From JAKSSE01 sp045597645 (GTDB lineage: Bacteria; Bacillota; Clostridia; Lachnospirales; Lachnospiraceae): 19,586 nt of DNA. The stretch's first letter is position 1. The number at the start of each line of letters is the position of its first letter. Below are positions 5,679 to 13,358 of the stretch, piece after piece. The translations under genes were made by a program, and so were the position numbers. The notes below the pieces were generated by a model. That model searched no databases. It saw nothing but the letters and a program-made list of their open reading frames with translations, and was not told the origin of the DNA. Location: contig JAZLKM010000078.1 of NCBI GenBank assembly GCA_045597645.1, positions 1-19,586 of the forward strand, given 5' to 3'.

Positions 5679-7634
5679 ATGGCAACTTATATGCCGGAGC
5701 TGGACGAGCAAAATGAGGCCATGGTAGGTAATATGAAAAAGAAAATATCAGTATTTGCGACCGGATGGTCGGAGCAAATGTTAGATGAATATATGAGAGG
5801 TATACGCAGTGGTCTGGAGGGCGATTGCGTGGATGTATACCTCTTTTTGTGCTACCCGGCACTCACTGATGGCGACATCTACTCGAATGGTGAGCTCAAT
5901 ATTTTTACGCTACCGGATTTGAATGATTTTGATGGTGCACTGGTGCTAGGGAATGGCATAGATTATCCGGAAGCAATCAAGAGTATATCTGAAAGGTGTA
6001 AAAACGCTCAAATACCCTTGGCTTACACTGGATGTAAGCTGGATGAAGGCTATTATATAGGCTCAGACAACTATTTTGGGGCCAGAAAATTAAGCGAGCA
6101 CTTATATTTTGACCATGGATTAAGAGATTTCTTTTTCATAGCTGGCAGCAAGGAAAATATGGATTCAAATATACGTCTGGAGGCTTTGAGGGACGTTATT
6201 TGTGAAAATGGCGGCGATTTTCCGGAGGATAGGGTTTTTTATACAGACTGGAATCCACGTATAGCCATGCTGTTTATTGAAGATTGGATAATGTCTGAAA
6301 GGCCATTACCAGAGGCTTTTGTGTGCGCCAATGATGAGATGGCTATATTGATGTGCGATGAACTTAGAAAACATGGTAAGAAAGTGCCGGATGATGTGAA
6401 GGTGACCGGATTCGACAATCTGATTTTTGCTCAGGTCTACGATCCGTCCATAAGCTCCGTATCACAGAATTTTGACAAAATCGGCTACGAGAGTATTCAA
6501 ACCTTAAAAAGGCTATGGAATAACGAAACGTGTGAAAGGGAGCTGATGGTTCCCTGCGAGTTTCATCCCAGTGAAAGCTGTGGCTGCGGTGAGAACAGCA
6601 CTGCTGACTCTGTTAGGCGAGAAATTGGCCGAAATAGATTTATGGATAACCTGAATAATTCGGCATTCTATCGCAAGCTTGCTGTGCTAGATAGGTACAT
6701 TATGAAGGGTGATTGCTACGAAGACTTAACCGTAAATTTTAAGGGAGCAGATGAGGCATTCAACTTCTACGAGGGAAAATCATATCATGTGGTTCTTGAT
6801 CCAATATACAAGGATAAGATGAATGATTTAGCTATTCCATATAATATATGCGGATACGCCTCAAAAATGGATGTGATTTTCTCTGTATCAGATGGGAACT
6901 ATGCGTCATTCAAGGATTTTGATACGAGACAGATCGTGCCACAGATATCAAATGCAGAGCAGAACCACCTGTATATCTGCTTGCCGTTGCAATATGATGG
7001 CGGCTGTATGGGATACGTCATATTTGCAGATGATTATAGCAAGTTTAGGGATTCGGAGCTTTTGGGAAAATATGCAACTCGCCTGTCAGCTATCTTGAGC
7101 AAATTTCAGCATACAATCAATTCCAGAATACTGAACGAAAGACTGGTCGAGCTTTCTGAGACAGATGCACTGACAAAGGTCAAGAACAGGACCGCATATC
7201 AGGTGAGAGCAAATAAGCTTGATAATAAAATTGCAAGTGGCTGTACTGTGGATTTTGCGGTGCTTTTATGTGATGTAAATAATCTCAAAAAGGTGAATGA
7301 CAAGTGGGGGCATGAAAGTGGCGATGCCTATATTACTAACTCTTGCAAGCTTATATGTGATACGTTCAAAAAAAGTGCAGTTTATAGAATTGGTGGGGAC
7401 GAATTTGCGGTGCTGCTTGAAGGCGAAGATTACGAGAGGGCAGATGCACTTATTGACACCATAAATCATAAAATGCATCAGCTTGCTGGTAGCGATATTC
7501 CGGTGTGGGACCAGGTGTCAGTTGCCGTTGGAATTGCGCGCTATGACGCGGATACCGACACATGTGTGGCAGATGTACTTAATCGCGCGGATGAAGTTAT
7601 GTACGCAAGAAAAGTTGAGATGAAAAAGGAATAA
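5679..7634 (+). CDS. Cytoplasmic LacI-like sensor fused to GGDEF diguanylate cyclase
   Basis: The 651-residue protein likely makes cyclic-di-GMP from two GTP in response to a small ligand. Residues about 20-295 match the periplasmic-binding-like ligand domain of LacI/GalR regulators (YYIGSDNYFGARKL, then FVCANDEMAILM, then VKVTGFDNL), ending at SCGC (C301, C303). Residues about 310-475 are an uncharacterised middle region. The GGDEF domain spans about 490-645, with DALTKVKNR, CDVNNLKKVNDKWGHESGD and an intact active site G572-G573-D574-E575-F576. The usual inhibitory RxxD I-site upstream of GGDEF is absent (FKKS instead), so product feedback is not expected. There is no signal peptide or membrane segment, so sensing is intracellular. 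The start is ATG 5679 with AAGGGA upstream; M15 or M19 are alternatives. No DNA-binding helix-turn-helix is present. Confidence 0.92.
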   Translation: MATYMPELDEQNEAMVGNMKKKISVFATGWSEQMLDEYMRGIRSGLEGDCVDVYLFLCYPALTDGDIYSNGELNIFTLPDLNDFDGALVLGNGIDYPEAIKSISERCKNAQIPLAYTGCKLDEGYYIGSDNYFGARKLSEHLYFDHGLRDFFFIAGSKENMDSNIRLEALRDVICENGGDFPEDRVFYTDWNPRIAMLFIEDWIMSERPLPEAFVCANDEMAILMCDELRKHGKKVPDDVKVTGFDNLIFAQVYDPSISSVSQNFDKIGYESIQTLKRLWNNETCERELMVPCEFHPSESCGCGENSTADSVRREIGRNRFMDNLNNSAFYRKLAVLDRYIMKGDCYEDLTVNFKGADEAFNFYEGKSYHVVLDPIYKDKMNDLAIPYNICGYASKMDVIFSVSDGNYASFKDFDTRQIVPQISNAEQNHLYICLPLQYDGGCMGYVIFADDYSKFRDSELLGKYATRLSAILSKFQHTINSRILNERLVELSETDALTKVKNRTAYQVRANKLDNKIASGCTVDFAVLLCDVNNLKKVNDKWGHESGDAYITNSCKLICDTFKKSAVYRIGGDEFAVLLEGEDYERADALIDTINHKMHQLAGSDIPVWDQVSVAVGIARYDADTDTCVADVLNRADEVMYARKVEMKKE

Positions 7635-7669
7635 ATGACTGCCGCTAAAGGATGAAATGGGAGAACGAA

Positions 7670-7858
7670 ATGTATCTGATAAGTGAGACGACCAAAGAAG
7701 AGAGAATTGCGCTGGTGAAGCAGTGGATACCAGACGATGATGGCTTGCAGGATTGCGATATGGATTTGTGGGACGTATATGCGGATTATATTAATGGAAT
7801 CAGAGAAATTGCCGAGATAAATAACAGTATGAGCGGTGAATTTGTCTCAGGGGAATAG
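7670..7858 (+). CDS. Small acidic protein of unknown function
   Basis: About 62 residues, starting MYLISETTKEERIALV and ending FVSGE. It is acidic, with a predicted N-terminal helix (TTKEERIALVKQW), an Asp-rich middle containing two cysteine-free DD turns and one lone cysteine, and a second helix around WDVYADYINGIREIAEIN. I recall similar tiny proteins in Lachnospiraceae genomes but know no function. ATG 7670 is preceded by GGGAG about 6 bp upstream; ATG 7652 in the same frame, adding six residues, is possible with AAAGG just before it. Its stop lies one base before the start of the next glycosyltransferase gene, which implies translational coupling and supports it being real. It could be an adaptor or regulator of its neighbours, but that is a guess. 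Confidence 0.65.
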   Translation: MYLISETTKEERIALVKQWIPDDDGLQDCDMDLWDVYADYINGIREIAEINNSMSGEFVSGE

Positions 7859-7859
7859 C

Positions 7860-9410
7860 ATGGATACTAGACTGTATGTAATGACTCATAAGGAATATAC
7901 CAAGCCGGACGACGACTTGTATATTAGTATGCACGTAGGCCACGCATTAGGAAACGAATTTGGCTATGTGGCGGATGATACAGGCGATAACATTTCTGCC
8001 CAAAATAGACACTATTGCGAGCTTACAGGTCTGTATTGGATATGGAAAAACGTGACCTGCGACATAGTGGGAATATGTCATTACAGAAGGTATTTTGTAA
8101 GAGAAGAGGCGTTTCTAACCCAGGAGTATATTGAGAGAACACTTGAGAAATATGATGTAATTGTGCCCAATTCTGGCTCTACAAAATATGCTAATAATTG
8201 GGAACATTATAAGCAGGTCCATATTGAAAATGATATGGTCATCTGTAGGGATGTTCTGACAGATAAGTACCCAGAGTACTTGTCAGCATTTGAACTGTGC
8301 ATGAACACCAATTTAGCGACTCTTGGCAATATGATGATTGCTAGAAAAGATATCTATGACAAATACTGCCAGTGGCTTTTTGACATCCTGTTTGAAGTGG
8401 AGCGTCGCGTGGATATAAGCGATTATGATACGTTTCAGGCGCGAATATTTGGATATCTATCAGAGCGACTTTTGAGAGTGTGGCTTATGGCCAATTCTTA
8501 CCGCGTAAAGGAAGAAGAAGCGCGAATGATAGACCCTGCAGATGCTGACAATGCGAAAAAGAGGGTAGATAAGCTTTATAGGTGGACAGAACTTTTTTTG
8601 TCAGATTTAACTACACTCTATCAAAAGGGTATCCATTATGACCTTGCAGATATATCACCGCTAGACATTGATTTCAATGGCAAAATACCGGTTTTTGTAT
8701 GCTGGTGGCAGGGGTTAGAGAATGCCCCGGAGCTGGTAAAAAAGTGCATAGAGAGCATTGATAGGAACGTTCCCGCTGATATTGCAGAGGTGCACCTTAT
8801 AACACTAGAAAACGTTGGTATGTACATATCACTTCCGGAGTGGATTGTTGACAAGTTTGAAAACGGCAGTATAACAATGACGCATCTGTCAGATATCCTA
8901 AGGATGGCACTTTTGGCTAGATATGGCGGAATGTGGTTGGATGCAACATATTATATGCCCGGTCAATTGTCACCTGATATTTTTGAGAAGCCCTTTTGGA
9001 CTATTAGATTGGATGATCCAAAGTGGAAAGCGGATATTGCCCAGGGGCGGTGGGCAGGCAACTGCTTATATATAAAGCAAAATGCTGTGCTACCAAGATA
9101 TGCTTTGAATGCAATGTTCTACTATTGGAAAAAGAACGATAGTCTTATAGATTATTTTCTAATAGACTACATAATAGCAGTGGCATATAACAATTTGGCT
9201 GAAGTTGGAGCTGCGATAGACGGCTGCGAATACAGCAATGCTAAAACTCACAGGCTCGGTGAGCTGTTAGATGCAGCATTTTCGGAAGAGAAGTATAGCG
9301 AATTGATAGAGGACACATCGATATTTAAGCTTTCATACAAGCAGGGACATTTAAAAGAGAACTTTGCTGGAAAGATGACATTTTACGGGTATATATTGTC
9401 GACGCCATAG
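7860..9410 (+). CDS. Two-domain glycosyltransferase (DUF4422 + capsule-type/GT32-like)
   Basis: The 516-residue cytoplasmic protein has two parts. Residues about 5-225 are a DUF4422 domain, a family found in polysaccharide clusters and thought to be glycosyltransferase-like. Marks are HVGHALGNEFGYVADD, ISAQNRHYCELTGLYWIWKN, GICHYRRYF and GYLSERLLRVWL. Residues about 262-470 resemble the capsular polysaccharide synthesis/GT32-like fold: IPVFVCWWQG, then LSDILRMALLARYGGMWLDATYY, where D361 stands in the donor-sugar/metal site. ATG 7860 is chosen over GTG 7836 because AGGGGA lies 5 bp upstream and GTG would overlap the small gene. The stop is 16 bp before the next glycosyltransferase. The product glycan is unknown; capsule, exopolysaccharide or protein glycan are all possible. 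Confidence 0.88.
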   Translation: MDTRLYVMTHKEYTKPDDDLYISMHVGHALGNEFGYVADDTGDNISAQNRHYCELTGLYWIWKNVTCDIVGICHYRRYFVREEAFLTQEYIERTLEKYDVIVPNSGSTKYANNWEHYKQVHIENDMVICRDVLTDKYPEYLSAFELCMNTNLATLGNMMIARKDIYDKYCQWLFDILFEVERRVDISDYDTFQARIFGYLSERLLRVWLMANSYRVKEEEARMIDPADADNAKKRVDKLYRWTELFLSDLTTLYQKGIHYDLADISPLDIDFNGKIPVFVCWWQGLENAPELVKKCIESIDRNVPADIAEVHLITLENVGMYISLPEWIVDKFENGSITMTHLSDILRMALLARYGGMWLDATYYMPGQLSPDIFEKPFWTIRLDDPKWKADIAQGRWAGNCLYIKQNAVLPRYALNAMFYYWKKNDSLIDYFLIDYIIAVAYNNLAEVGAAIDGCEYSNAKTHRLGELLDAAFSEEKYSELIEDTSIFKLSYKQGHLKENFAGKMTFYGYILSTP

Positions 9411-9426
9411 GACTTGGGAGCAAATT

Positions 9427-10536
9427 ATGAGAGATGTAACAATCACTGTTTTTACAGCTGTATATAACAGAAAAGAGGAAATTGAAAATTTATATAACTC
9501 ACTGAAAAGACAGGAATGTTACGATTTTGAGTGGCTTATAGTCGATGATGGCTCAAGTGATCACCTGGATGAAAAAGTGGAAGCGTGGAAACGTGAACAG
9601 GATTTATTTGAGATAAATTATTTCTGGAAAGAAAATGGTGGCAAGCATACGGCTATAAACTGTGGCGCAGGCTTAGCAAATGGAAAGTATTTTTTTATAT
9701 GCGACAGTGATGATTACCTAAAAGACGATGCGATTAAAAATCTTGTCTGCTGGGATAAACTGACTGACGATGAGTCGCTGGCAGGTCTATGCGGACAAAG
9801 GGAAAATTCGCAAGGAGAATACCTTTTGTGGCAAAAGGACGGAGCAATATGCCGAAGATATGGAGGCAAGCCGCTGTTTGACGTATATATTGATGCAAAT
9901 ATGCATGATGCGGTCGAGCAATATGGATTGTGGGGGGATCGAGCAGAGGCATTTAGGACAGAAGTGATAAGGCAATATCCTTTTCCGGAATATGAAGGTG
10001 AGCGATTCTGCCCTGAATCTGTGATTTATAACCAGATGGCTAGAGATAACCTTATTTTCCGATGGTACAACGAGTCGCTGGTAGTTGGTGACTATCGTGA
10101 TGATGGTATGACGAACAATATACAGGACTTTTTGGTTAAGTCTCCCAGAGCCTGGGCGGACGATATTAAATATATGATTGGCGATGATACACTTCTGTGG
10201 TCAAAAATGGAGGAGTATTACGTATACATGAGAGATACGCTGTCAAAAGAGAAAATTGCAGAGTATTTGGAACTTCCTGATTGTGATAAGCTAATGCAGA
10301 TAAGAATGCAAAATTTGAAAAATATCGAAGAAGTTTTTCAGGTTATAAATACGGTGGAAACTAGCTTGGCGTCGACGCCTGCGGGTTCAACAGGGCATAG
10401 TACACTTGTGAAATTGAAAGAACAGGCAGTAGGCATGCTGATGTCAATTGATTATAACTTTTATCTTTTGTTTAGAGACAAGGGACTCGAACATGCAAGT
10501 AATAAACTTATGGATGAAATAGCTGCCGAGGTATAG
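9427..10536 (+). CDS. Family 2 glycosyltransferase (GT-A fold)
   Basis: The 369-residue soluble enzyme begins with a classical GT2 domain (about 5-230): VFTAVYNRKEEI for the nucleotide strand, VDDGSSD (D40, D41) and the metal-binding D93-S-D95 in ICDSDDYL. It should transfer a sugar from a nucleotide donor during glycan building on the cytoplasmic side. There are no membrane segments, unlike processive synthases. A C-terminal helical region (about 250-369) has no assigned role. GGGAG lies 7 bp before the ATG. It sits between another glycosyltransferase and a small methyltransferase-like gene, at 16 and 2 bp. The sugar donor and acceptor cannot be predicted. Confidence 0.9.
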   Translation: MRDVTITVFTAVYNRKEEIENLYNSLKRQECYDFEWLIVDDGSSDHLDEKVEAWKREQDLFEINYFWKENGGKHTAINCGAGLANGKYFFICDSDDYLKDDAIKNLVCWDKLTDDESLAGLCGQRENSQGEYLLWQKDGAICRRYGGKPLFDVYIDANMHDAVEQYGLWGDRAEAFRTEVIRQYPFPEYEGERFCPESVIYNQMARDNLIFRWYNESLVVGDYRDDGMTNNIQDFLVKSPRAWADDIKYMIGDDTLLWSKMEEYYVYMRDTLSKEKIAEYLELPDCDKLMQIRMQNLKNIEEVFQVINTVETSLASTPAGSTGHSTLVKLKEQAVGMLMSIDYNFYLLFRDKGLEHASNKLMDEIAAEV

Positions 10537-10538
10537 CA

Positions 10539-11003
10539 ATGTACATAACTGATGAGAACGATATTTTTACATATTTCCATGTGATCAACAATATCAATCC
10601 AACAAGTGTAATTGATGTTGGAATGCTTCTGATGCGTGTGGGCGCTATATCGCGAGCAGTCAAAGGCAAGTCTGTAGATGCCCAGATAAGACTTGATGCC
10701 TTTAAACCAGCAGAAATGCCTTATCTTGCAGTTTATGATACGATTTATAACACGATTTATAGTAATTGCCTTGATGAAATAGAGGCAGAGTATGATTTGG
10801 CTGTGGCATTGGACGTTGCTGAATTGATGAGTGATTCAGAGATAGAATTATTATTTAAGTGGTGCAAAGTGCATGCGGATTATTTGTTTGTTGATTGCAA
10901 GTCGGATATTGTCTACAAAAAAGCGATAACGATGGGGCAAGTCAAGACGATAAAGATTGATGAGAACGAATATGCTCTGATTTGCCTGGATAAAGAAAAT
11001 TAA
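10539..11003 (+). CDS. Small methyltransferase-like protein lacking the cofactor loop
   Basis: The 154-residue protein opens with a pattern like the first strand of Rossmann methyltransferases (INPTSVIDVGMLLMRVG). The glycine-rich S-adenosylmethionine loop (GxGxG) is replaced by GMLLMRVG, so cofactor binding looks unlikely. Later strands DLAVALDVAELMSD and DYLFVDCKS fit the same alternating alpha/beta layout, and the chain is shorter than a full methyltransferase (usually over 200 aa). The start codon follows the glycosyltransferase stop by 2 bp, with GAGG upstream, so it is the last gene of the operon before a terminator. It may be a regulatory or scaffold partner of the two glycosyltransferases. 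I do not recognise a named family, and the relation to methyltransferases is by pattern only. Confidence 0.7.
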   Translation: MYITDENDIFTYFHVINNINPTSVIDVGMLLMRVGAISRAVKGKSVDAQIRLDAFKPAEMPYLAVYDTIYNTIYSNCLDEIEAEYDLAVALDVAELMSDSEIELLFKWCKVHADYLFVDCKSDIVYKKAITMGQVKTIKIDENEYALICLDKEN

Positions 11004-11036
11004 ACTAGCATATAATGCAGAATACTACTGATATAT

Positions 11037-11075
11037 ATCGAACTGGTTTGGTAGCGAGCTGGTTCGATTTTTATT
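11037..11075 (+). terminator. Intrinsic terminator of the GGDEF/glycosyltransferase operon
   Basis: ATCGAAC (11037-11043) pairs with GTTCGAT (11062-11068), with weaker inner pairing, and runs into TTTTTATT. It lies about 34 bp after the last operon gene. Confidence 0.75.
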
Positions 11076-11103
11076 GGAATCCATTTGCTCTTTGGTGTAA
11101 TAT
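11074..11103 (+). promoter_or_regulatory. Possible promoter of the zinc-ribbon membrane protein gene
   Basis: TTGGAA (11074-11079) and TAATAT (11098-11103) are 18 bp apart, about 33 bp before the start codon. Both boxes deviate from consensus, so this is only a candidate. Confidence 0.35.
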
Positions 11104-11135
11104 AGGGTGGGTGATTTTGAAAAGGAGATTATATT

Positions 11136-11972
11136 ATGGAAGTTAAATGCGAGTATTGTGGAGCTTTTATTAGCGAAAATGAAGAGTTTTGTAGTCAGTG
11201 CGGAGCGGTGAATGCACAGTTTAAGCGCGCTACTGATGGTACTCCTCGTACTATTGAGGAACTAAAAGCTTGGTATGAGAGCAAGAATCTGCCGCCTCAG
11301 GAGGTGACCAGATTTTTCATAGGAGTTAACTGCAAGGAGCCTAGAGCCTTTGGTATCTATAAGGAAGCAGGCAAGTACATCGTATATAAGAATAAGGATG
11401 ATGGCACTAGAGCCATTAGATACGATGGAAAGGATGAGGCATACGCCGTTAACGAGCTTTATCTTAAACTGAAGAGTGAGATATTAAATCAGAAGGCTCA
11501 TAATATGAACCAAAAAGCTGCCGGAAATTCAAAGAAGAGGAAGAGCTCTAAAGTGCTTTCTGGCTTTGGGGTTGCTACTACAGTGGTATGTGTAGCTGTC
11601 GCAGCTATAGTGTACATATATGGCGCAATTCTTTACATAAGAGACATCCCATATGCAGGCAATTATTATGGTTATGGTTCGGATGTATATTATTGCGATA
11701 GCTACGTGGATGACACATGGTATCTGTATGATTCATATAGCGGAGATTATGTGCCATCAAGTATTCCCACTGAAATGTATGATGACATCCAGAGCTACAA
11801 GTTCTCAAAGGATGATGAGTGGGAACAGTCTATAGTGAAGTTTGAGGATAGTGAGACCGGGCAGCGAATTGAGGCAGAAAAGTCATCATCAAGCTCATCG
11901 GACGATGATTACAGCTGGAGCTCATCAGATTCATGGGATTCAGGCTCTACTGACTGGGGCTCAGACTGGTAG
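11136..11972 (+). CDS. Zinc-ribbon membrane protein with Ser/Asp/Trp-rich tail
   Basis: The 278-residue protein starts with a zinc ribbon (C5, C8, C19, C22). Residues about 38-115 form a small globular domain of unknown type (RTIEELKAWYESKNLPP is conspicuous). A basic stretch (KKRKSSK, about 133-139) precedes one membrane helix (about 143-167). The remaining 110 residues are Tyr/Asp/Ser-rich and end in a low-complexity tail of Ser, Asp and Trp. By the positive-inside rule the ribbon and the first domain are cytoplasmic and the tail is outside. AAAGGAG sits 9 bp before the ATG. It is monocistronic, flanked by terminators. No function is recognised; zinc ribbons fused to a membrane helix are common in Firmicutes and mostly uncharacterised. 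Confidence 0.8.
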   Translation: MEVKCEYCGAFISENEEFCSQCGAVNAQFKRATDGTPRTIEELKAWYESKNLPPQEVTRFFIGVNCKEPRAFGIYKEAGKYIVYKNKDDGTRAIRYDGKDEAYAVNELYLKLKSEILNQKAHNMNQKAAGNSKKRKSSKVLSGFGVATTVVCVAVAAIVYIYGAILYIRDIPYAGNYYGYGSDVYYCDSYVDDTWYLYDSYSGDYVPSSIPTEMYDDIQSYKFSKDDEWEQSIVKFEDSETGQRIEAEKSSSSSSDDDYSWSSSDSWDSGSTDWGSDW

Positions 11973-12004
11973 AAATAATAGAGGTAAATAACGGACTGAA
12001 GGTG

Positions 12005-12040
12005 AAGTCTCACGGCTTATTGGGCTGTGGGACTTTTTTT
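12005..12040 (+). terminator. Intrinsic terminator after the zinc-ribbon gene
   Basis: AAGTCTCACGGC (12005-12016) pairs over 12 positions with GCTGTGGGACTT (12024-12035), including two G-U pairs, and is followed by seven Ts. Confidence 0.88.
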
Positions 12041-12070
12041 GTGGACTCAAGCAAAAGCATATTATAATAA

Positions 12071-12115
12071 ACAGTATATAACAGTTGACAACAGTTATAA
12101 ACTGTTATATAGTGT
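12071..12115. promoter_or_regulatory. 10-bp phased ACAGT array, likely GntR operator
   Basis: ACAGT starts at 12071, 12081 and 12091, and its inverse ACTGT starts at 12101, all exactly 10 bp apart. A degenerate AGTGT at 12111 continues the phase. The inner pair forms the palindrome AACAGT-TATAA-ACTGTT (12090-12106), which fills the -35/-10 spacer. One helical turn per unit places all sites on one face of DNA, a layout suited to several bound dimers. Confidence 0.6.
12085..12113 (+). promoter_or_regulatory. Promoter of the gntR-ABC operon
   Basis: Consensus TTGACA (12085-12090) lies 17 bp before TATAGT (12108-12113), and the start codon follows 22 bp later. The spacer holds inverted half-sites, so the promoter is very likely repressed by the GntR protein it drives. 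Confidence 0.85.
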
Positions 12116-12135
12116 TATACATAAAGGAGATAGAT

Positions 12136-12510
12136 ATGCATATTATTCTTAACAATTCATCTATGGTTCCGGTGTATGAGCAGCTGATGGACCAGATAAA
12201 GGCACTGATTATTTCAGGAGAGCTGACTGATGAGGAGGCACTGCCGTCGGTAAGAAAGCTGGCAGCAGACCTGAGAATCAGCGCGCTAACGGTAAAAAAG
12301 GCTTATGACAAACTGGAGGAGCAGGGATTTGTAATAACAATCCACGGTAAAGGAACTTTTGTAAATGGTTCAGACAGAGCTCTGGCCATCGAGGCCAGAA
12401 GGAAGGCTGCCGAGGATGACCTGGCTGGGGCTATAGGTAAAGCGAGAGCAGTTGGAATGGATGACGAGGAAATACTCGAAATAGTAAACATGATTCTGGA
12501 GGAAGAATAA
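12136..12510 (+). CDS. GntR-family regulator, YtrA type
   Basis: The 124-residue protein has a winged helix-turn-helix over residues about 8-75: VPVYEQLMDQIKALI, LPSVRKLAADLRISALTVKK, then YDKLEEQGFV and GKGTFV for the wing. Only about 45 helical residues follow (to EEEILEI-like end IVNMILEEE), with no metabolite-binding domain. This is the YtrA subfamily plan, in which the regulator is encoded with the ABC transporter it controls. ATG 12136 follows AAAGGAG by 6 bp; a 17-codon upstream extension would start inside the promoter and is rejected. Its stop codon overlaps the ATPase start by one base. It likely represses its own operon through the phased ACAGT sites and may be released by cell-envelope stress, the usual theme for this family. 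Confidence 0.92.
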   Translation: MHIILNNSSMVPVYEQLMDQIKALIISGELTDEEALPSVRKLAADLRISALTVKKAYDKLEEQGFVITIHGKGTFVNGSDRALAIEARRKAAEDDLAGAIGKARAVGMDDEEILEIVNMILEEE

Positions 12511-13358
12511 TGATACATATTAGTGATGCGACTAAGGACTACGGTAGCTTCAAGCTGAATATTAATATGGACATAGGCCCTGGTCAGATAACAGGCATTG
12601 TCGGCAAAAATGGTGCAGGTAAAAGTACCACAATTAAGCTGATATTAGGGCTTATAAACGCTGACTTGGGACGCGTGGTAACCATGGGAAAGCCGGCGGG
12701 TGAGCTTTCGGTAGAGGATAAGCAGGAATTTGGTGTAGCCCTAAGCGAGGCGTTATTTTGCAAGGAATTAAATGCGAATGATGTAAATAAGATTTTAAAG
12801 AAAATGTACAAAAAGTACGACGAGGCATTTTTCCTTAATAATCTAAAGCAGCAGCGTATTGATTTAAATAAAGCAATAAAAGATTACTCAACCGGTATGA
12901 GAGCAAAGCTTCGAGTACTGATAGCGCTTAGCCATAATGCGAAGCTTTTGATTCTCGATGAACCGACAGCAGGACTCGATGTGGAGGCGAGAAATGACAT
13001 CCTTGATATGCTAAGAAATTATGTGGCACAGGATGATGAGAGGACTATTCTTATTTCGTCACATATATCATCAGACCTTGAGAGCCTCTGCGACGATATA
13101 TATCTAATCCATGATGGAGAAGTGATTTTGCATGAGGAGACAGACAGCCTTTTAGGACAGTATGGCGTCCTTAAGGTGGATGAAAAAGTCTATGAGGAGC
13201 TCGATAAAACTTATGTGATTAAGACTGCAAAAACAGCTTATGGGTATGCCTGCTTTACAAGCGAGAAGCAGTTTTATGCTGAAAATTATCCTGGAATAGT
13301 TATAGAAAATGGCAGCATAGATGATTTGATTTTGATCATGACTGGAGGATATAAGTAA
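12510..13358 (+). CDS. ABC transporter ATP-binding protein
   Basis: The 282-residue ATPase has all motor motifs: Walker A GKNGAGKST (32/33-40), signature STGMR (127-131), Walker B LLILDE (146-151), D-loop AGLD (154-157) and H-loop H185 in LISSH. The signature is STGMR rather than the classical LSGGQ, a form common in ABC-2 type exporters. The C-terminal 75 residues are an accessory domain of unknown role. It starts inside the GntR stop codon and its own stop overlaps the permease start (TAATG), so the three proteins are made as a coupled set. It would power the membrane protein encoded next. Substrate is unknown; YtrA-linked exporters often act in peptide antibiotic or envelope-stress resistance. 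Confidence 0.93.
   Translation: MIHISDATKDYGSFKLNINMDIGPGQITGIVGKNGAGKSTTIKLILGLINADLGRVVTMGKPAGELSVEDKQEFGVALSEALFCKELNANDVNKILKKMYKKYDEAFFLNNLKQQRIDLNKAIKDYSTGMRAKLRVLIALSHNAKLLILDEPTAGLDVEARNDILDMLRNYVAQDDERTILISSHISSDLESLCDDIYLIHDGEVILHEETDSLLGQYGVLKVDEKVYEELDKTYVIKTAKTAYGYACFTSEKQFYAENYPGIVIENGSIDDLILIMTGGYK

Noticed and set aside
7836..7859. GTG start for the DUF4422 glycosyltransferase
   Set aside because: It would overlap the small gene, and ATG 7860 has a better-placed AGGGGA.
12071..12115. Short CRISPR-like repeat array
   Set aside because: Units are 5 bp with 5-bp gaps and sit in a promoter; far too small for CRISPR, better explained as operator half-sites.
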